From the NCBI RefSeq assembly GCF_905475465.1, contig NC_062240.1:7951001-8015000 (forward strand): a DNA stretch of 64,000 nucleotides, in the 5' to 3' direction. Each line of letters opens with the position of its first letter. The first letter of the stretch is position 1. The translations under genes were made by a program, and so were the position numbers. A model generated the notes under the pieces. It had not been told where the DNA came from and did no database searches. It saw only the letters and a list, made by a program, of their open reading frames with translations. The DNA is from Pieris napi (lineage: Eukaryota; Arthropoda; Insecta; Lepidoptera; Pieridae). This document shows positions 12,183 through 24,788 of the stretch, piece after piece.

Positions 12183-12413
12183 TCATTAAAACCACAGAGG
12201 TACAACATTTTAGGGCTAGGCCTGAGATTTCTGTATCTTTCATGAGGATTTGTCCTTGTCTAATAGATAAGTTGGCGATCAGCGTTCTGTGCTTGACACA
12301 CCCCGTCTACTTTTTGGGTCTAAGGCTGGTTTCCTTACAATGTTTTTCTTCACTTACAGCAAGTGTTAAATTCGGGCATAGCACACAGCCGAGATTCGAA
12401 CATACGACTTCCG
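12183..12413 (-). mobile_element. SINE family A fragment
   Basis: Reverse-orientation copy: tail near 12183 (CATTAAAACCACAGAGG), body CCGTCTACTTTTTGGGTCTA, head with B-box relic near 12390-12402. The 122- and 96-codon frames here are repeat shadows. Confidence 0.7.
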
Positions 12414-12952
12414 GTGACTCTTCACACACTGAAACCAATACTGCTATTACCTCACACGTCAATAAAACATCGAAATTAATATATTGCCTAATCAGTAAAC
12501 ATTTTTTTTTTAAAGATAATAGGTACGTATATTTGGGTATATACAAAAGATACATCTCAAATAAATTTTTAAAGATCAAAACGAAATTATTAAACAAAAA
12601 TATGCTTTAAAATGGATATTATATGGTATTAAAAACATCGACAAATCAATTTAATATATATACAGGATTTTTAAGTAAAACCCTTCAATTTCTCGTGAAA
12701 AGTCCACTATAATAACTGTAACATAGTATAAAATCAATATATTGGATGCAATAAGTGATCTGCTTCCGTTGAAGTTTAGATTGTGGGTGAGTGGGTCGAT
12801 TGTAACCAATAAAGCTGCACTGATCAGCGGCTGACCACCCAGACAGTGTAACATGACACTGCGCAGATTACAGCCGCGCATAGAAGTGCAATTATAGTGA
12901 TCTTATGTTAATATAAAAAAGAAAGCTTCTATAATATTAAAAAAAAACATAA

Positions 12953-13035
12953 AAGCGTACCAATTCTTAAAAGGCCGGCAACGCACTCGCGAGCCCTCTA
13001 GCATTGAGAATTTCCATTGGCGACGGTATTAGGGC
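12953..13035 (+). mobile_element. LINE 3' tail fragment (same family), + strand
   Basis: It contains GTACCAATTCTTAAAAGGCC and the AACGCACTCGCGAGCCCTCT block seen in the copies at 7562, 32150 and 48335. It meets the - strand copy tail to tail. Confidence 0.75.
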
Positions 13036-13400
13036 AGGAGGCTCACCTGATGTTAAGTGTTACCGCCGCGCCACCCATGGACACGCACATTGCCCTGATC
13101 AATGCGTTGCCCGCCTTTTAAAAATTGGTACGCTCTTTTCTTTTTCTTGAAGGACCCTAAGTCGAATTGGTTCGGAAATACCTCAGATTCGACATAGTGG
13201 TGGTGCACGGCAAAAAGTGCCTTAGTGCATAGTTGAGGAACCTTCGAGGTGACACGGATTGTATTTTGCGTTGACGTCCGATGATGAAACTCAGCGGAGG
13301 TATTAGTCCAAACAACTCTGAACACTCTCCATGGTAAATGCGGTAGAAGATGTAGGTCAGATGTAGGAAGATAGAGGTCGTCGGTGGTTGAAATCGCTCT
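13036..13400 (-). mobile_element. LINE 3' terminal fragment (FLKGxQR family), - strand
   Basis: The - strand has a 90-codon frame containing EFHHRTSTQNTIRVTS, FPNQFDLGSFKK and YQFLKGGQR, then a UTR with AACATCAGGTGAGCC. This pattern marks the 3' end of a LINE abundant in Lepidoptera. The sequence abuts a second copy of the same 3' end in opposite orientation at 12953-13035. Confidence 0.7.
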
Positions 13401-16400
13401 TCGCTGAATAATAAATTAACATAATCCGAATTAAGAGTTACGCGCCTAGACTGCTACCCCTCCATGAATTAAAAGATTTTAATTATATTTTAAAAATAAA
13501 TAATTTTATTAAATGGTTCTAAATTACGAAGAATTCAATATTATGTAACGTCGTTCTGAACTACTACATAGCAAAAGGTATTCCCAAAATTCGTTAAGCC
13601 ATTATCTATTTTTAAATAAAAAAATACTTGTAATGAAGGTATTTATTTGAAGTACTTGGGATCCATTTAGATTCCTTACTGTAATCTAGTCTTAGTAAGT
13701 TAAGCAATCAATATTAAAATCATATAAAATCTACCAACTAAGGAATAAAATAATTTTCTTACAAAGTATTTAATCAAATAAAAATTTAAACATATAAATT
13801 ATTTGATTCGCGGAGAACCGCATGTGGTCTAATTGGGAGGAAAAATCTCATAACCACCACGTGCTTGATAAAACTAAAATAATACGTAAAATATTGAGAA
13901 TACCCAAATAATTAGGTTAGCCGACATAAACTACAGAAATTAAACACAAAATATGCTTTATCTCTTTATTTCCACGTGTCTTATTAAATAAGATACTATT
14001 TTAATGACATATTTAATCGAGGAAAATTTAAATGTTTACAATAATTCTTCGAATAGTTTAGTGTTTTATACTATAGCCTCGTATGCTTATAAGATTTGAA
14101 CTATAATCATTTTCCATTTCACAGATTAAAAATCAATTATATAGGACACAAATAGATTATGAATGGTCCAGAAACCATTTGAATCTGCTTAAAGCTTAAA
14201 GTTGCGTGGTGTAAGTAAAAACTCTAAGTAACATCAAATGTAAACACTGCACCTCGCTACAACGTGATACTAATTGCAATAAAGTGAGCAATAATTGAAT
14301 GATAGCCAGTGGGATCGCTAAACCAGCAGGGCGCCGATCGGCGCCGCCACTATTTATAACCCTCGTATAGTTTCCATAGTAAGCCGCAAAATAATAAGAA
14401 AAATAATTGAATTAAGAACTAGAAATTTATTGCGCATCAAGTTGTTTTATCTTGTATTAAGAGTTTCGGAACTAAATCGAATTGATTCTTTCTTGATTTT
14501 GAAGGTTTAGATTATTTAGACTATTTTCTTCACATCATCATTGACCCGGGCTGGAACTGAAATACTGTAGTTAACAGGTATAACTATGTACCAAAAGTAG
14601 AATAAGTTAAAAGTAAGAATAAGAATCGCAATAAAGCGAGGAAATGCTGCCAGCCGGACCAAACTTTTTAAATATCTATTTATTAATATTTAATCATTAT
14701 TCTTACTATGTAATTTTAAACTGTGTGTTGGAAAAAAATATTTTTAGATTATGTACCAACATACGTCCAACACAGGAAGTTTCTTAAGAAATTAGGTATT
14801 ATAAAAAAATGTGTTTATGTTTTGTTTGAGTTACCCAGTTAATCAAACTTATTCTATACCTAATTTGATTGATATAAATTAGTTTTGTTTTAAATTAATT
14901 TTTATTTTGTGATTACGACATTTGACCTTGTCAAATGGTGTAAAAAACACAAGCTAAAAGCGGTTTGGAAATTGTTAATTTTATAGGTTTGCTTCAAAAT
15001 TATTAACGAATAATTTTTATCATTATCATTATGTATTTATAAGTTATACGGGCTGTGTCTAAGAATACCTTTGAGCTATTGTGGTATTGTGGTAGAGGGT
15101 ACGGGTTTGTATGTGTGTATACAGTCATTATTAAAAAATCATTATTAGTATAAAATTTGAGGTGATAACTGAAATTTGATAAAAACATTTCATGAATGTA
15201 GATAAGTGTTGTAATTATTAGAAAAACACATATGTTATCTTGTACATCTGATAAATTGAATTCAATAAATCTCTTTTCTATAATCCGATTAGACTTCGTA
15301 AATATTGTTTTGTTCATATCATTCATGCCATTTTGATTTTCATTCTCATTTATTCTTATAATATTTAATTGCTTAAAACTTTGTGCTACACTTTTTGTTG
15401 TAACAGATATCAATTAATTAATCGTTCCACTCAATTTTTTATTTACAAACAAACACTTATCAGAAAATGTTAGAAAAAAAATATACACGTGCGCTATGAC
15501 ATGAAAACTTAAGAATGCGCAGCGCTACCAGATCTATGCAACTTCCTGACAGTCGAGTAGCCCACAATATCGCAGCCTTTTATATCAAAGAAATCGCATT
15601 AAAATAAAACTACTAAATTACCGTAGTAACGACAGTTAAATGCGTTTTGCTTCGGATAACTACCAACTACCGGTATAAATATAATTTTTGCAATTTCTCT
15701 TATGCATTGACATATCTATGTTGATCGCATTGACGGCTAATCTTACAAATCCACTAAGATCGATCGAAGGTTAGGTCGATATTCCAATAACTGTTATCTT
15801 TTTACAACATCTGTCGTGCGCAGTACTATAGTATATATAATAACTAATCAATATTTTTTTAGTAATCAGTTATAATATATATATATATTTGTTTTAGGCT
15901 AGTGCCTGGGTTCAGTTTCTGGGTCCGTAAGGATGTTTTAAATTATGTAAAAAATATTCCGTTCATATTTACTAACAACCCGCCGTAACAATTATATAAA
16001 ATAATTAAATGATAAATTAATGTAATGGCAACGTAAACGCTGATGCCTGTTTGGCAATACTTACGAGGCGTAACCCCGACGATTTAGATAATCGCCACGT
16101 CTATAAAACTAAGAAAGCATCAGGGAGCAAAAATTACAGCGTTGACTTGATGAAAGAATAGTTTTGTCTAAGTAAAAATTAGTTACCAACAAAGATTATA
16201 CGCTTATCACCCAAGACTTAAACAGAACTGTAACACAGGAAGCAATATTACAATTGGCGTCGTCGACAAATTACCGCGCCCGCGCCGGACGGCGGTCATT
16301 GATTCCTGAACTGCGCTGGCGCCGCTTTCGTTTCCAGCTTTTTTTTATTTATGAATTATGCTCTATCATCTACGACAGATGACTCATATTGAGAATGGAG

Positions 16401-17315
16401 GTCAGTTTGATTTCATAAATGAAGTTGTTGCATATTGCGTATAAACACGTGCACCAAGTTTTTATGTACATTTCGATTCGTAGATTGTAACATGAGATGG
16501 TGGGGCATTTGACGAATTTTATTCGGAATGAAAATAGTGCAGCCTTGCGATTCTGTAACTCACTTTTCGAACTCTCACAGCGGTTATCACAGCGGTGGGC
16601 GCGCTCAAGTCAGTCTTGAAGCAGTCATTTTACGATTTGGCATTCTAATAAAGAGGGAGCTTGTAATTTATTGTTTGTGAATGGCACGGCTGAATGTAAT
16701 GTAAAGTAAAGAAGAGATAAACACTTTACAATTCACAAAAATAGGGTAAATTACAGTTTTTGTTAGTGGACTTTAATGTGAAAAATAGCATATTTAAATA
16801 CATAAAACACGCAGCTTATTATAAGACCAATAGCTGTAAAGTATTTTATTAATATCACTCTCAATGCATATAATAAACGGTTAAAAACACATTAAAAAAG
16901 GAATTGCTAATCTACGGTGACCGTAGTAACTGTTTGACTCATACTCACGAAGTAAAAACTCATTTAGGACCTCACAAATCCACTTTAAAACCAATCAAAG
17001 TTAAATCAATTGAAAAAGCGTATATTCATATTAGCCACGCGCGACGAGCAGGCGCCATCGAATCGGTCTCTTCCTTAGGATGTAGCACAGATTGTCCTTG
17101 CTCTTATGGCTCTTATCCTGTTACGAAACCGTCAATTCAACACGATTTATCATTATATTTGGTTAGATGTTGATAATAGTATTAACCAAACTAGATAAAC
17201 AGGAGCTGTCAATAAATTAATCCTTTGTCCGATTACTGAATCCACCTTAACAAATTTTTATTAGGTACTTAGACACTTATGATTACTACTATTTATTACG
17301 CATCATTTCGTACTT
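13401..17315. other. Intergenic, mostly unique
   Basis: AT-rich, with GC-richer patches at 14290-14370 (palindrome), 16250-16340 and 17035-17120. The 136-codon AT-rich frame at 15003-15413 (-) lacks any domain or coding-like composition. Confidence 0.45.
14330..14345. promoter_or_regulatory. 16-bp GC palindrome beside a TATA-like sequence
   Basis: GGCGCCGATCGGCGCC is a perfect palindrome in AT-rich DNA, followed 8 bases later by TATTTATAA. It may mark a promoter or a protein-binding site; no transcript start is evident. Confidence 0.3.
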
Positions 17316-17405
17316 TGATTGGCAACACCGAAGGAAAAAATCGCGTGGATGTTCGCCAATGAAATGGACTATACAAGACAAAGTCAAAACTATACACAGT
17401 TGTAA
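17316..17405 (+). mobile_element. Short non-LTR retrotransposon fragment (same family)
   Basis: About 90 bp nearly match the 61780-61880 segment (TTGATTGGCAACA..., KSRGCSPMKW in translation). It is heavily decayed and truncated on both sides. Confidence 0.55.
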
Positions 17406-17728
17406 AGTGTAAACAAAATTATTCGCTATACAGCTGTCCACGATACATGAGTTTACTAAGTAACTTTAGTTGAATTAGTGGAGTACACTTATATCGTATA
17501 ACTTTCATGACTGAGGTATGAATGGAAAATTATAATTAAAATTAACTATAATAGCGGAGTTTAATTGTAATTACAGTAAAACCTTTAGTTCCTGGCATGT
17601 ATGCAATAGTCGTAGATATGTCTATAACATCAATGTTCCCTGTATCATCGTAGCATACATTTACTTTGTGTCTAATATGTTGCTATTAGCGAAAAATTTC
17701 ATTTCAATACTTCGCAAGCATCCTCAAA

Positions 17729-18050
17729 TTAGATTCTTACATATGAAATTGGCGGTTTGTATGGCAGGTACAAAAAGTAGATTATTTTAATAGAACTTAT
17801 TTAATTAATCAAAGTATGTACCATTGCTATGTATGTACTTTCGCCATCTTATAAACAGTTCATTGATCCCTTTACACAAACATTCGGACTAGAATCAATA
17901 AAATCTTTGAAGGCGGTTTCGACTACCCCATCAGAGTTGAATTTTTTACCTCTTTTACCGATATGGAGTCCAAAGAGGAGATATTTGAGGTCAAAATGGC
18001 CAGTACAAAACCCCAATTTTATGTGTAAGAACCAATATATTATATTATAA
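17729..18050 (-). pseudogene. mariner transposase 3' fragment
   Basis: The - strand reads FDLKYLLFGLHIGKRGKKFNSD ending before a frameshift, then CKGINELFIRWRKYIHSNG-TYFD and stop; this is the C-terminus of a mariner (DD34D-type) transposase. Its 3' end carries TTAGATTCTTACATATGAAA, close to the terminal repeat of the copy at 52944. The 5' two-thirds are missing. Confidence 0.85.
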
Positions 18051-19529
18051 AATTTTGGTATTAAGTTTAAATTGTAAGATAGTACACATATTTGCCTCGC
18101 CCTTCCTATCAAACGTACTAGTTTTTGATGAATGTTCCTACAAAAGATAAAACTTTATCATACATTTAGGTAATCACTGCCACAAATGCTATGATAAAAT
18201 TTATAATTACTTTTATCACATGTAATTGCGTGTAATACCTTGCTTTTGATGCAATCATGTCTGTTGAGTTGTTACAAGTTTGATTAATTAGTGGAAAAAC
18301 CAACTAAGGACAGTAGGCGATTTAAAAAAGCATTTCTTTATACACGTAATTTCAATATCGATTAACACTATTGTTCTTTCCTCTGTTTTATAGGGCAAAG
18401 ACAATTAAAGTAAATTAATTATCTTTACATAGGGTAGACCTTTAGTACCTACTTCTTGTTAGTTCTGTTAGTTAAGTAGATTACTTAGTTAGTCTGGCAG
18501 GTGAAGCGACTTAATCTTTTTTGAATGTTGCATGAATTGATGAAGGATTTTTAGAAAACTTTTAGGTATTGTATTTATCAAAATATCTATTGAATTTGTA
18601 TTACATTTAATATATTTCATATTTACAATCAATTATAATTTTCTTAACCTACAAAGTAATAATAAAAACGATTAAATAGAAAATCAAAACAAATTTAAAA
18701 AGTTTGGTTCCATAGAATTGTGTCTTACGTGAAGTTATTCTATTCAAGGTCATTCCGTAAACAGCTGTTGATTAGAAATATTGTATTTTACGAAGTTCTT
18801 CGGCATATGTTAGTCTTCAGGGCATATGTCCTAGTAGTGTACTATCAGTACTTAGCTTAAATGTAGATAACAAAATTTAATACCGACAGATATAAAAACT
18901 ATAACTATATATGTGGGACAAGGTATAATTAAAAGGCGTTTGGATTATGGCCAACAATCATATTTTAACATCGGTTGATATAGAAATTATTATGAGGGGT
19001 CCTACCTATAGAAAGAGTCCGGTTTCAAGCCTATATTTATAAAGAATATTACTTGTATGTGCATAGTACGAAAAATGTTCTTTATAATCATATTTTATTT
19101 AAAAAAACTCGAATCAAAATTAAAAACGGTAACCTAAATGATACATAATGGGCGCAAGTGATTTGTCAATATGAATGAGTTTATGTTGAAAGAAAGCAAA
19201 TGTCAAGCCCTCATGCGCAGGGGCAATCGAGCAAATCAACTCCTGACACTCGTTGATAAAGCAATTGAGATTTTGATGTCGCGGCCCTGAAATGGCACTG
19301 ACACTGTAATGTATTCTTGAATCGGCAAACTAAAATCCTTAAAAGCTCATCATAAGCTAGTATTTTTTAAAACGCTTTAAAAATAGATTAAAAGTGGGGT
19401 GTGGCAAAAACTTAAAATACACTCTTTCTAACAGTTCTGGGTTCAATTCTCGCAAACCAAGGTTTGAATTGATTAATGATAAAAATAAAATCATGGAATG
19501 TGACAAATAATATACAAATTCATTTTCAG
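18051..19529. other. Non-coding, nothing recognised
   Basis: AT-rich; upstream flank (intron, if the 19530-19652 exon is real). Confidence 0.4.
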
Positions 19530-19652
19530 GTGTATCAGCTAGTGAGGCTTTGAGGAATGGCATCTGCAATTCGCTGTGGGGTGCATCCAGCACACGTCCT
19601 GATGGAAGATTGACACCACCACCCCAGAATATGGATACGTACAATAGTAGAG
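19530..19652 (+). CDS. Orphan internal exon of an unrecognised host gene
   Basis: The acceptor is AAATTCATTTTCAG and the donor AGAG|GTAAGG. The exon is 123 nt, symmetric (one base contributed by the previous exon, one left over), with a single open frame of 40 complete codons. The peptide begins VSASEALRNGICNS and continues with a Pro-rich SSTRPDGRLTPPPQ segment, typical of a disordered linker in a regulatory or cytoplasmic region. The two other forward frames contain stops. Direct splicing to the sens-like acceptor at 29860 would hit a stop, so it is not simply an upstream sens coding exon. The 141-codon frame on the opposite strand (19357-19782) is its antisense shadow. Confidence 0.45.
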
Positions 19653-22600
19653 GTAAGGTAACATTGGTAATATTTATATAGCTTAAAACGTCGGAAGGTA
19701 TTTTTATCAAAATATAATAAGGTTGTATAGGGATGAATCGATGAGTCAATCGAACCAAGATCACCATCATTAAATAAACCAAGAAATTATGAAAAACTCA
19801 GAGGTCAAAACCTACCTACGAGTAGTTAATGTATACGGAGAATGGTTCCGCACAAGGAAATTGCAAGGCAACTTAGAAGGTATTTTTTAGCAAACCTGAC
19901 ATGTGATTGCTTGGCTCCATAAATTTAAGATAGATGTAATATTGTGTATAAGTTATAAAAATGTTTTTTTTCTCTCTGTTTGATGATTTCGTTTCGTTTT
20001 TTTGTATTCATTTCTAATTCTTCTGTTTATTATGAATTAAATGTCTACTGTGGTACTCTTCGGGCACCAATTTTTTGTATTTATTCTAACTCTTTAGTTT
20101 ATTAAAAATAAATGTCTAGTTTGTCCCTTCAGTCACCAAGGTTAAACCGCTTAGTAGTTTTTTGGTGTTGTCTGTACTTTTTTTTTAATTATGCATGTCA
20201 GGCGAAGACTGTTGCGCAATAAATTATCTCAACATCAATCGAGAACCGTCGATTTTTAATAAACCTATGACGTCACGAATTCCAATAACATCAAGCAAAT
20301 CCCACGGCTTCAGATTTCGGGCTGACACTATCTTATCGGCCGAAACCGTTATCGCTTAGCGAAATTAACGTTTGTTTTATGGCTCTGATTTGCCGGCGGC
20401 AACGACAAAGCCATATCAACCTATCAGTTCAAACGTTACGTGTTATGAGACTTGTAATTCATGTATCGAACACGAATTTCGATATCACTGATAAGGTACA
20501 GTCAGCATAACACAACACAAGGCAGAAAAAATACAAGGTTTGCTGCGTAGGACCTATACAAAATTTTTCTACACCAATACCTTTTCTTTAATTATATAGT
20601 TTTTATATTTTTAAGTTTTTGAGCTGAGTTATATTTGATACCATTAAAAGAGTGAGCATTAATCATTATACTTGATGAAGGTGACATTTGTAATATAAAG
20701 AAATAACCTTCAAATGATACATTTTTCTGTGTCAAAAACTTGTAGTTTTTCTGCTGTCCGTCCACTGTATCATGTTGTAAATCCGAATTGGACATGTGTA
20801 CCCTTGTAAGCAAACATTAGTTACAAGATAAGGCAATGTTTGAAAAGTATGGTTGTACATTCTGAGAAATAATAAAAATCTGTCCTTCGTGAGCCGCGTC
20901 CTCACCGTAGATGCGATATTGAATATGAATTTGATAACTAATCCCTGTCAAATTCTTTATGTCGTCATCAAGTCACTGAAACACAACATGAAAGTAAACA
21001 CCAATAAATAACAACGTGTTATTTTGCGAGTGAATTTCGATGTTGTTTCGGAAAATGGTTTTGTTGTTTATCAGTAGTAGATTTTAGGTATATTAACGCC
21101 TATTATCTTTAAAATATTTATGATATTAAAATACAAGTTGTCATCTTCCATTTCAATTATTATCTACTTCACACATGAATAGACAACAAAATGGATATGT
21201 CGTATATATATAAAACTGAAATAATTCCAATCATAACGTATAATAAAAATAGAAAGATTACGAACAATAATCCGACATTCACTAAGTCGCTTTAGACACA
21301 AGTTGTTACAATCGTTAGATCTACAGTAATCCTTTGTATTTGGATTTCTTTTATTTATTTATTAAAGTACACCACATCTCATATATAATTCATTACCTAC
21401 AGTGTTAATTACAATATTTTCAAAAATAAATAAATATTACAAAATATTTTAAAAATAGAATATACATATGACATCCAACAAACTTTAGTTTTTACTAGTA
21501 ATTTCATATTTATAAATACTTATTCGCCTAACAATCCGGATCCGATAGGCGCTTAACAACGCTCTTTTGTTATTGATCAGCCCACTACCAAATATATCAA
21601 GCTCTGAATAAGTAGCGTTTATATTGTTATATTCGCAAAGAATAAAACATACTTTCCTCCTTATATGTAATATTTTTATTTAGTATTGTCTTTGATTGAC
21701 ATAACTTTTTTTTATTTAAATATTTTTATTTATAGAAACTTCTTACTGTTAACAACTCACGTATTGTGATCATTTCAATTCAATTCAATGGTCATAGCGC
21801 AAAGTCACGCGAACTTACGTAGGGCTAATTCAGACATGGTCAAACAAATGTGAATAATAGGACAAACAGGGCACCGTCGTGACCACTGGGCAAATATTGA
21901 CATCGAGAACACCCTTTGATTGATCGAGGAGCGTGCTTACTGCGAAACACGCGATATCCATATTTATTGACTTAAAATTCAATTGTTTTATTTGTCACGT
22001 AATTTTGTGTCAAATGACACTGTTACACTAATATTAAGTGTCACTTATATTAAGGGTTATTGAAGTGAAACTTCTTTAGGCGCATGAGGGTAAAATTTTT
22101 ACGGAACGTCACGAAGATGTGCAGCGTTTTTGTCAAAGAAAAGGGAGAGAACGATTGAGACCAATTGAGAGAGAGTGAAAAGGGTGAATTACCGTCAATA
22201 GAAATTCTATTTTTAAAATTAAAATTTCGTAAACAGAATTTATGAATTATTAGTACAATTTTATGCAAAATAATTTATTGTAATCTCAGATGACGCATTG
22301 TAAATTAAAATCTCACGTGTTTTTATTATCGAATAAATAAATTAAAAAAAAAATTATAATTTGTATTAATTTTCGACACTTGTAATATTTTAATGACGAT
22401 TAAAATCATTTATCTAAAGTTTTAGATTACAAAAAATATGAACAAGAGTTAAAAATTAGTTTGCCAAAGAAGTTGCACTTCTGACATGTGCTATTACTGT
22501 TACTTTTTGTCTATTTCACTGTTTATTGCCTTCCAACAATTAGAACGTTAAGTTCTTATACATATGTTCCTAAGCAGATAATGAAAAATGCGTACTAAAC

Positions 22601-23874
22601 TACATATTTCATTACAGGTACACGAGTTAAATCCAAACTCATTAACAAAACCTCATTACGTGGGTCATAACCACAAATCTAAGCATACGTTGACTGACAA
22701 TTATTAAAGCTCAATTTAATCTCAAAGATGCCGCTAGCATTTCGTCAATGTTTACAAACATCACACTTACAAGACGAATTTATTGACACAATAACTCTGA
22801 ACCTTGTGTCGTTACAATAGAGTTCGTTATCGCCCGACACTTTAATGTGAATGGAGCCTTGTAAATGTCGCATACGTGAATCGTGCTATTGTTTCAGCAA
22901 ATAATTCGTGGAAACATTGGAAGAGAAATCGGGGCGTTTAAAGACGCCGACGAGATAATGGTACTACGGAATGGGTATATCATGTTCGACATAGTTACTA
23001 GTCTTACTGTATATCTATCATTTCGTTATCACATTGTCATATAAAAAATAGTGATTTACTAATTTTACATTCATGTTTTTAAAATAACGGGACCTAAGGA
23101 AATTTATGATCAAAGCTCGATTGCAGTTAAATTAATGAAATTTAATTGTTTGAAGTCTGATTACTTATAATCGTGTAAATAAATACGGGTAAAGTGAATT
23201 CTGACAGTTTAATAACTGTTGATGAATTCTTTAAATCGGGTAGAAGTTGTTGGCAAAAAAGACAAGAAGATTTTCTTACTTTTTTTATTATATAAAGTTA
23301 CAAATATAAAAAAACTAATACCAAGTGCGACCTCTTGCCAAGGTGCACATTTTTTTAGTTTGGTTGAATTTATGTTATTCTTACTGTCATAAATAAAAGA
23401 ATTTGTTTTAGTAACGTCGCAATAAGTGAGTTACAATAAAATTTGCAATAATTTTAATAAATTATTTAGAACTATAAAATTCCCAAGGTTCTTAGCTATC
23501 GAATCGTATATCAATATCAGTAAGCCCCTCTCAAAAGATTTAAGGATTTATTTTTGTTATCAATGACGTGTAACACTATGTAAAAGCTGGGTGGACTATG
23601 AAACTCGACAGTATGTGATCTCGCCGCCACAAGATATAACCTTATCAAACTGATTGACAAAGTGACGGATGTGACGAAATGCACATGAAATGCATAATCC
23701 TATCATAAAACTATAAATAAGATACACAAAATATTCAATAAGAGTTATGTTTAAAGGTAACAGGCTATTTACTAATAATAAATAATGCCTATATACCAAA
23801 TGGAGCATATTTTACGACCCACAGTATTTCGGTTTTAAATTAGTTTTCAAATCTACTAGCTGATATATCTCTCT
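19653..23874. other. Non-coding, little recognised
   Basis: AT-rich. A GC-richer patch at 20260-20430 carries TGACGTCA (CRE palindrome, 20269-20276). One inverted copy of the recurrent 28-bp motif is at 21681. Short acceptor-plus-ORF candidates at 22618 and 22894 are too weak to call. Confidence 0.4.
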
Positions 23875-24115
23875 CTCTTTTCAATCGGCAACTCATGTCT
23901 AAGCCTCGTGGTCAGAAAGAAAAGGATCTGGAGCTGCCTATCTGTTTCCACTGATTTATGTCTCTCTCTTAAGATAGTGTATAGTTTCGAGAACGATGAG
24001 TCTTTCACTTGATCGGCCTATCTGGTTGGTGAACGGCCACGTGATCTTTTGCCTTCTGTGTTACGAACCAGATAAGTTTCTCCAAGTTCTCATCGCCTCT
24101 GCGCATTGTATGCTG
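23875..24115 (-). mobile_element. Non-LTR retrotransposon 3' fragment (same family as 61764-62312)
   Basis: The - strand reads GDENLEKLI, then after a frameshift GKRSRGRSPTR with a stop (TAG) where the family has Trp, then ADQVKDSSFSKL. The order and spacing match the fragments at 61764 (+) and 17316 (+). Confidence 0.65.
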
Positions 24116-24149
24116 CTGATATATACATTTATAGATTTAAATAAAAAAC

Positions 24150-24408
24150 TGTTTTGACCGGATTGAAGTTATGTATTATTATAAATTTACAACTATTTAA
24201 CATAATTTTAAATTTATCCGACGTTTCGCGTGCTTTACAGCGTGCGTGGTCATGGTGACTGAAGACAAAAGATGTTGAATGTCAAAAAGTATCACAGCTG
24301 CAGAGAAAGTTGCATTATCTGTATTTATTTCCCCGGAGTTGGTATCGACTAAAAGATGGAGGGTTTTGGCAAAAATGGCTCACGGTGTCCTCTATTTTCG
24401 CGGATTGT
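24150..24408. mobile_element. Truncated foldback element (same family as 359-730)
   Basis: One arm (24150-24238) is followed by the family centre, including the MSKSITA frame in forward orientation. The second arm is missing after CGCGGATTG. Confidence 0.75.
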
Positions 24409-24788
24409 TTTTCTTTTTGAGATTTTAATTTGGATATTATTATTAAAATTTATTTATTAATAGTTTTTTATTTAAATGTATAAAAGTTATGTCAATCAAA
24501 GACAATACTACATTTATAGATATTAATGTTCCACAGAATATTTTATAGACGCCTGTGAATGCCTTATGACTTTAGCTCGTGTTTTTTTGGAATTCCGACA
24601 CATGAACTGATATGGAATAGTGTAAAAATCTACCGAACGTTTTATAATTAAAATCGCATTTAGGTCGTTCAATTACTTCTGTAACCGCAAAGCTACTTCG
24701 GAATATGTGGATTTCCCTGTAATACCCAAAGTACCGAATTTTAGCACATATATCTTAAGCTATGACGTCTTATCTAATGTGGGACTTA

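Noticed and set aside
12242..12610. 122- and 96-codon frames on both strands
   Set aside because: They lie across a decayed SINE copy and AT-rich DNA.
15003..15413. 136-codon open frame on the - strand
   Set aside because: Composition is that of AT-rich random sequence; no domain, signal or splice context.
19357..19782. 141-codon open frame on the - strand
   Set aside because: Antisense to the splice-flanked + strand exon at 19530-19652; low complexity outside it.
22890..22985. Acceptor-like TTGTTTCAG followed by an open frame
   Set aside because: No good donor; the frame that would continue the 19530 exon stops after 14 codons.
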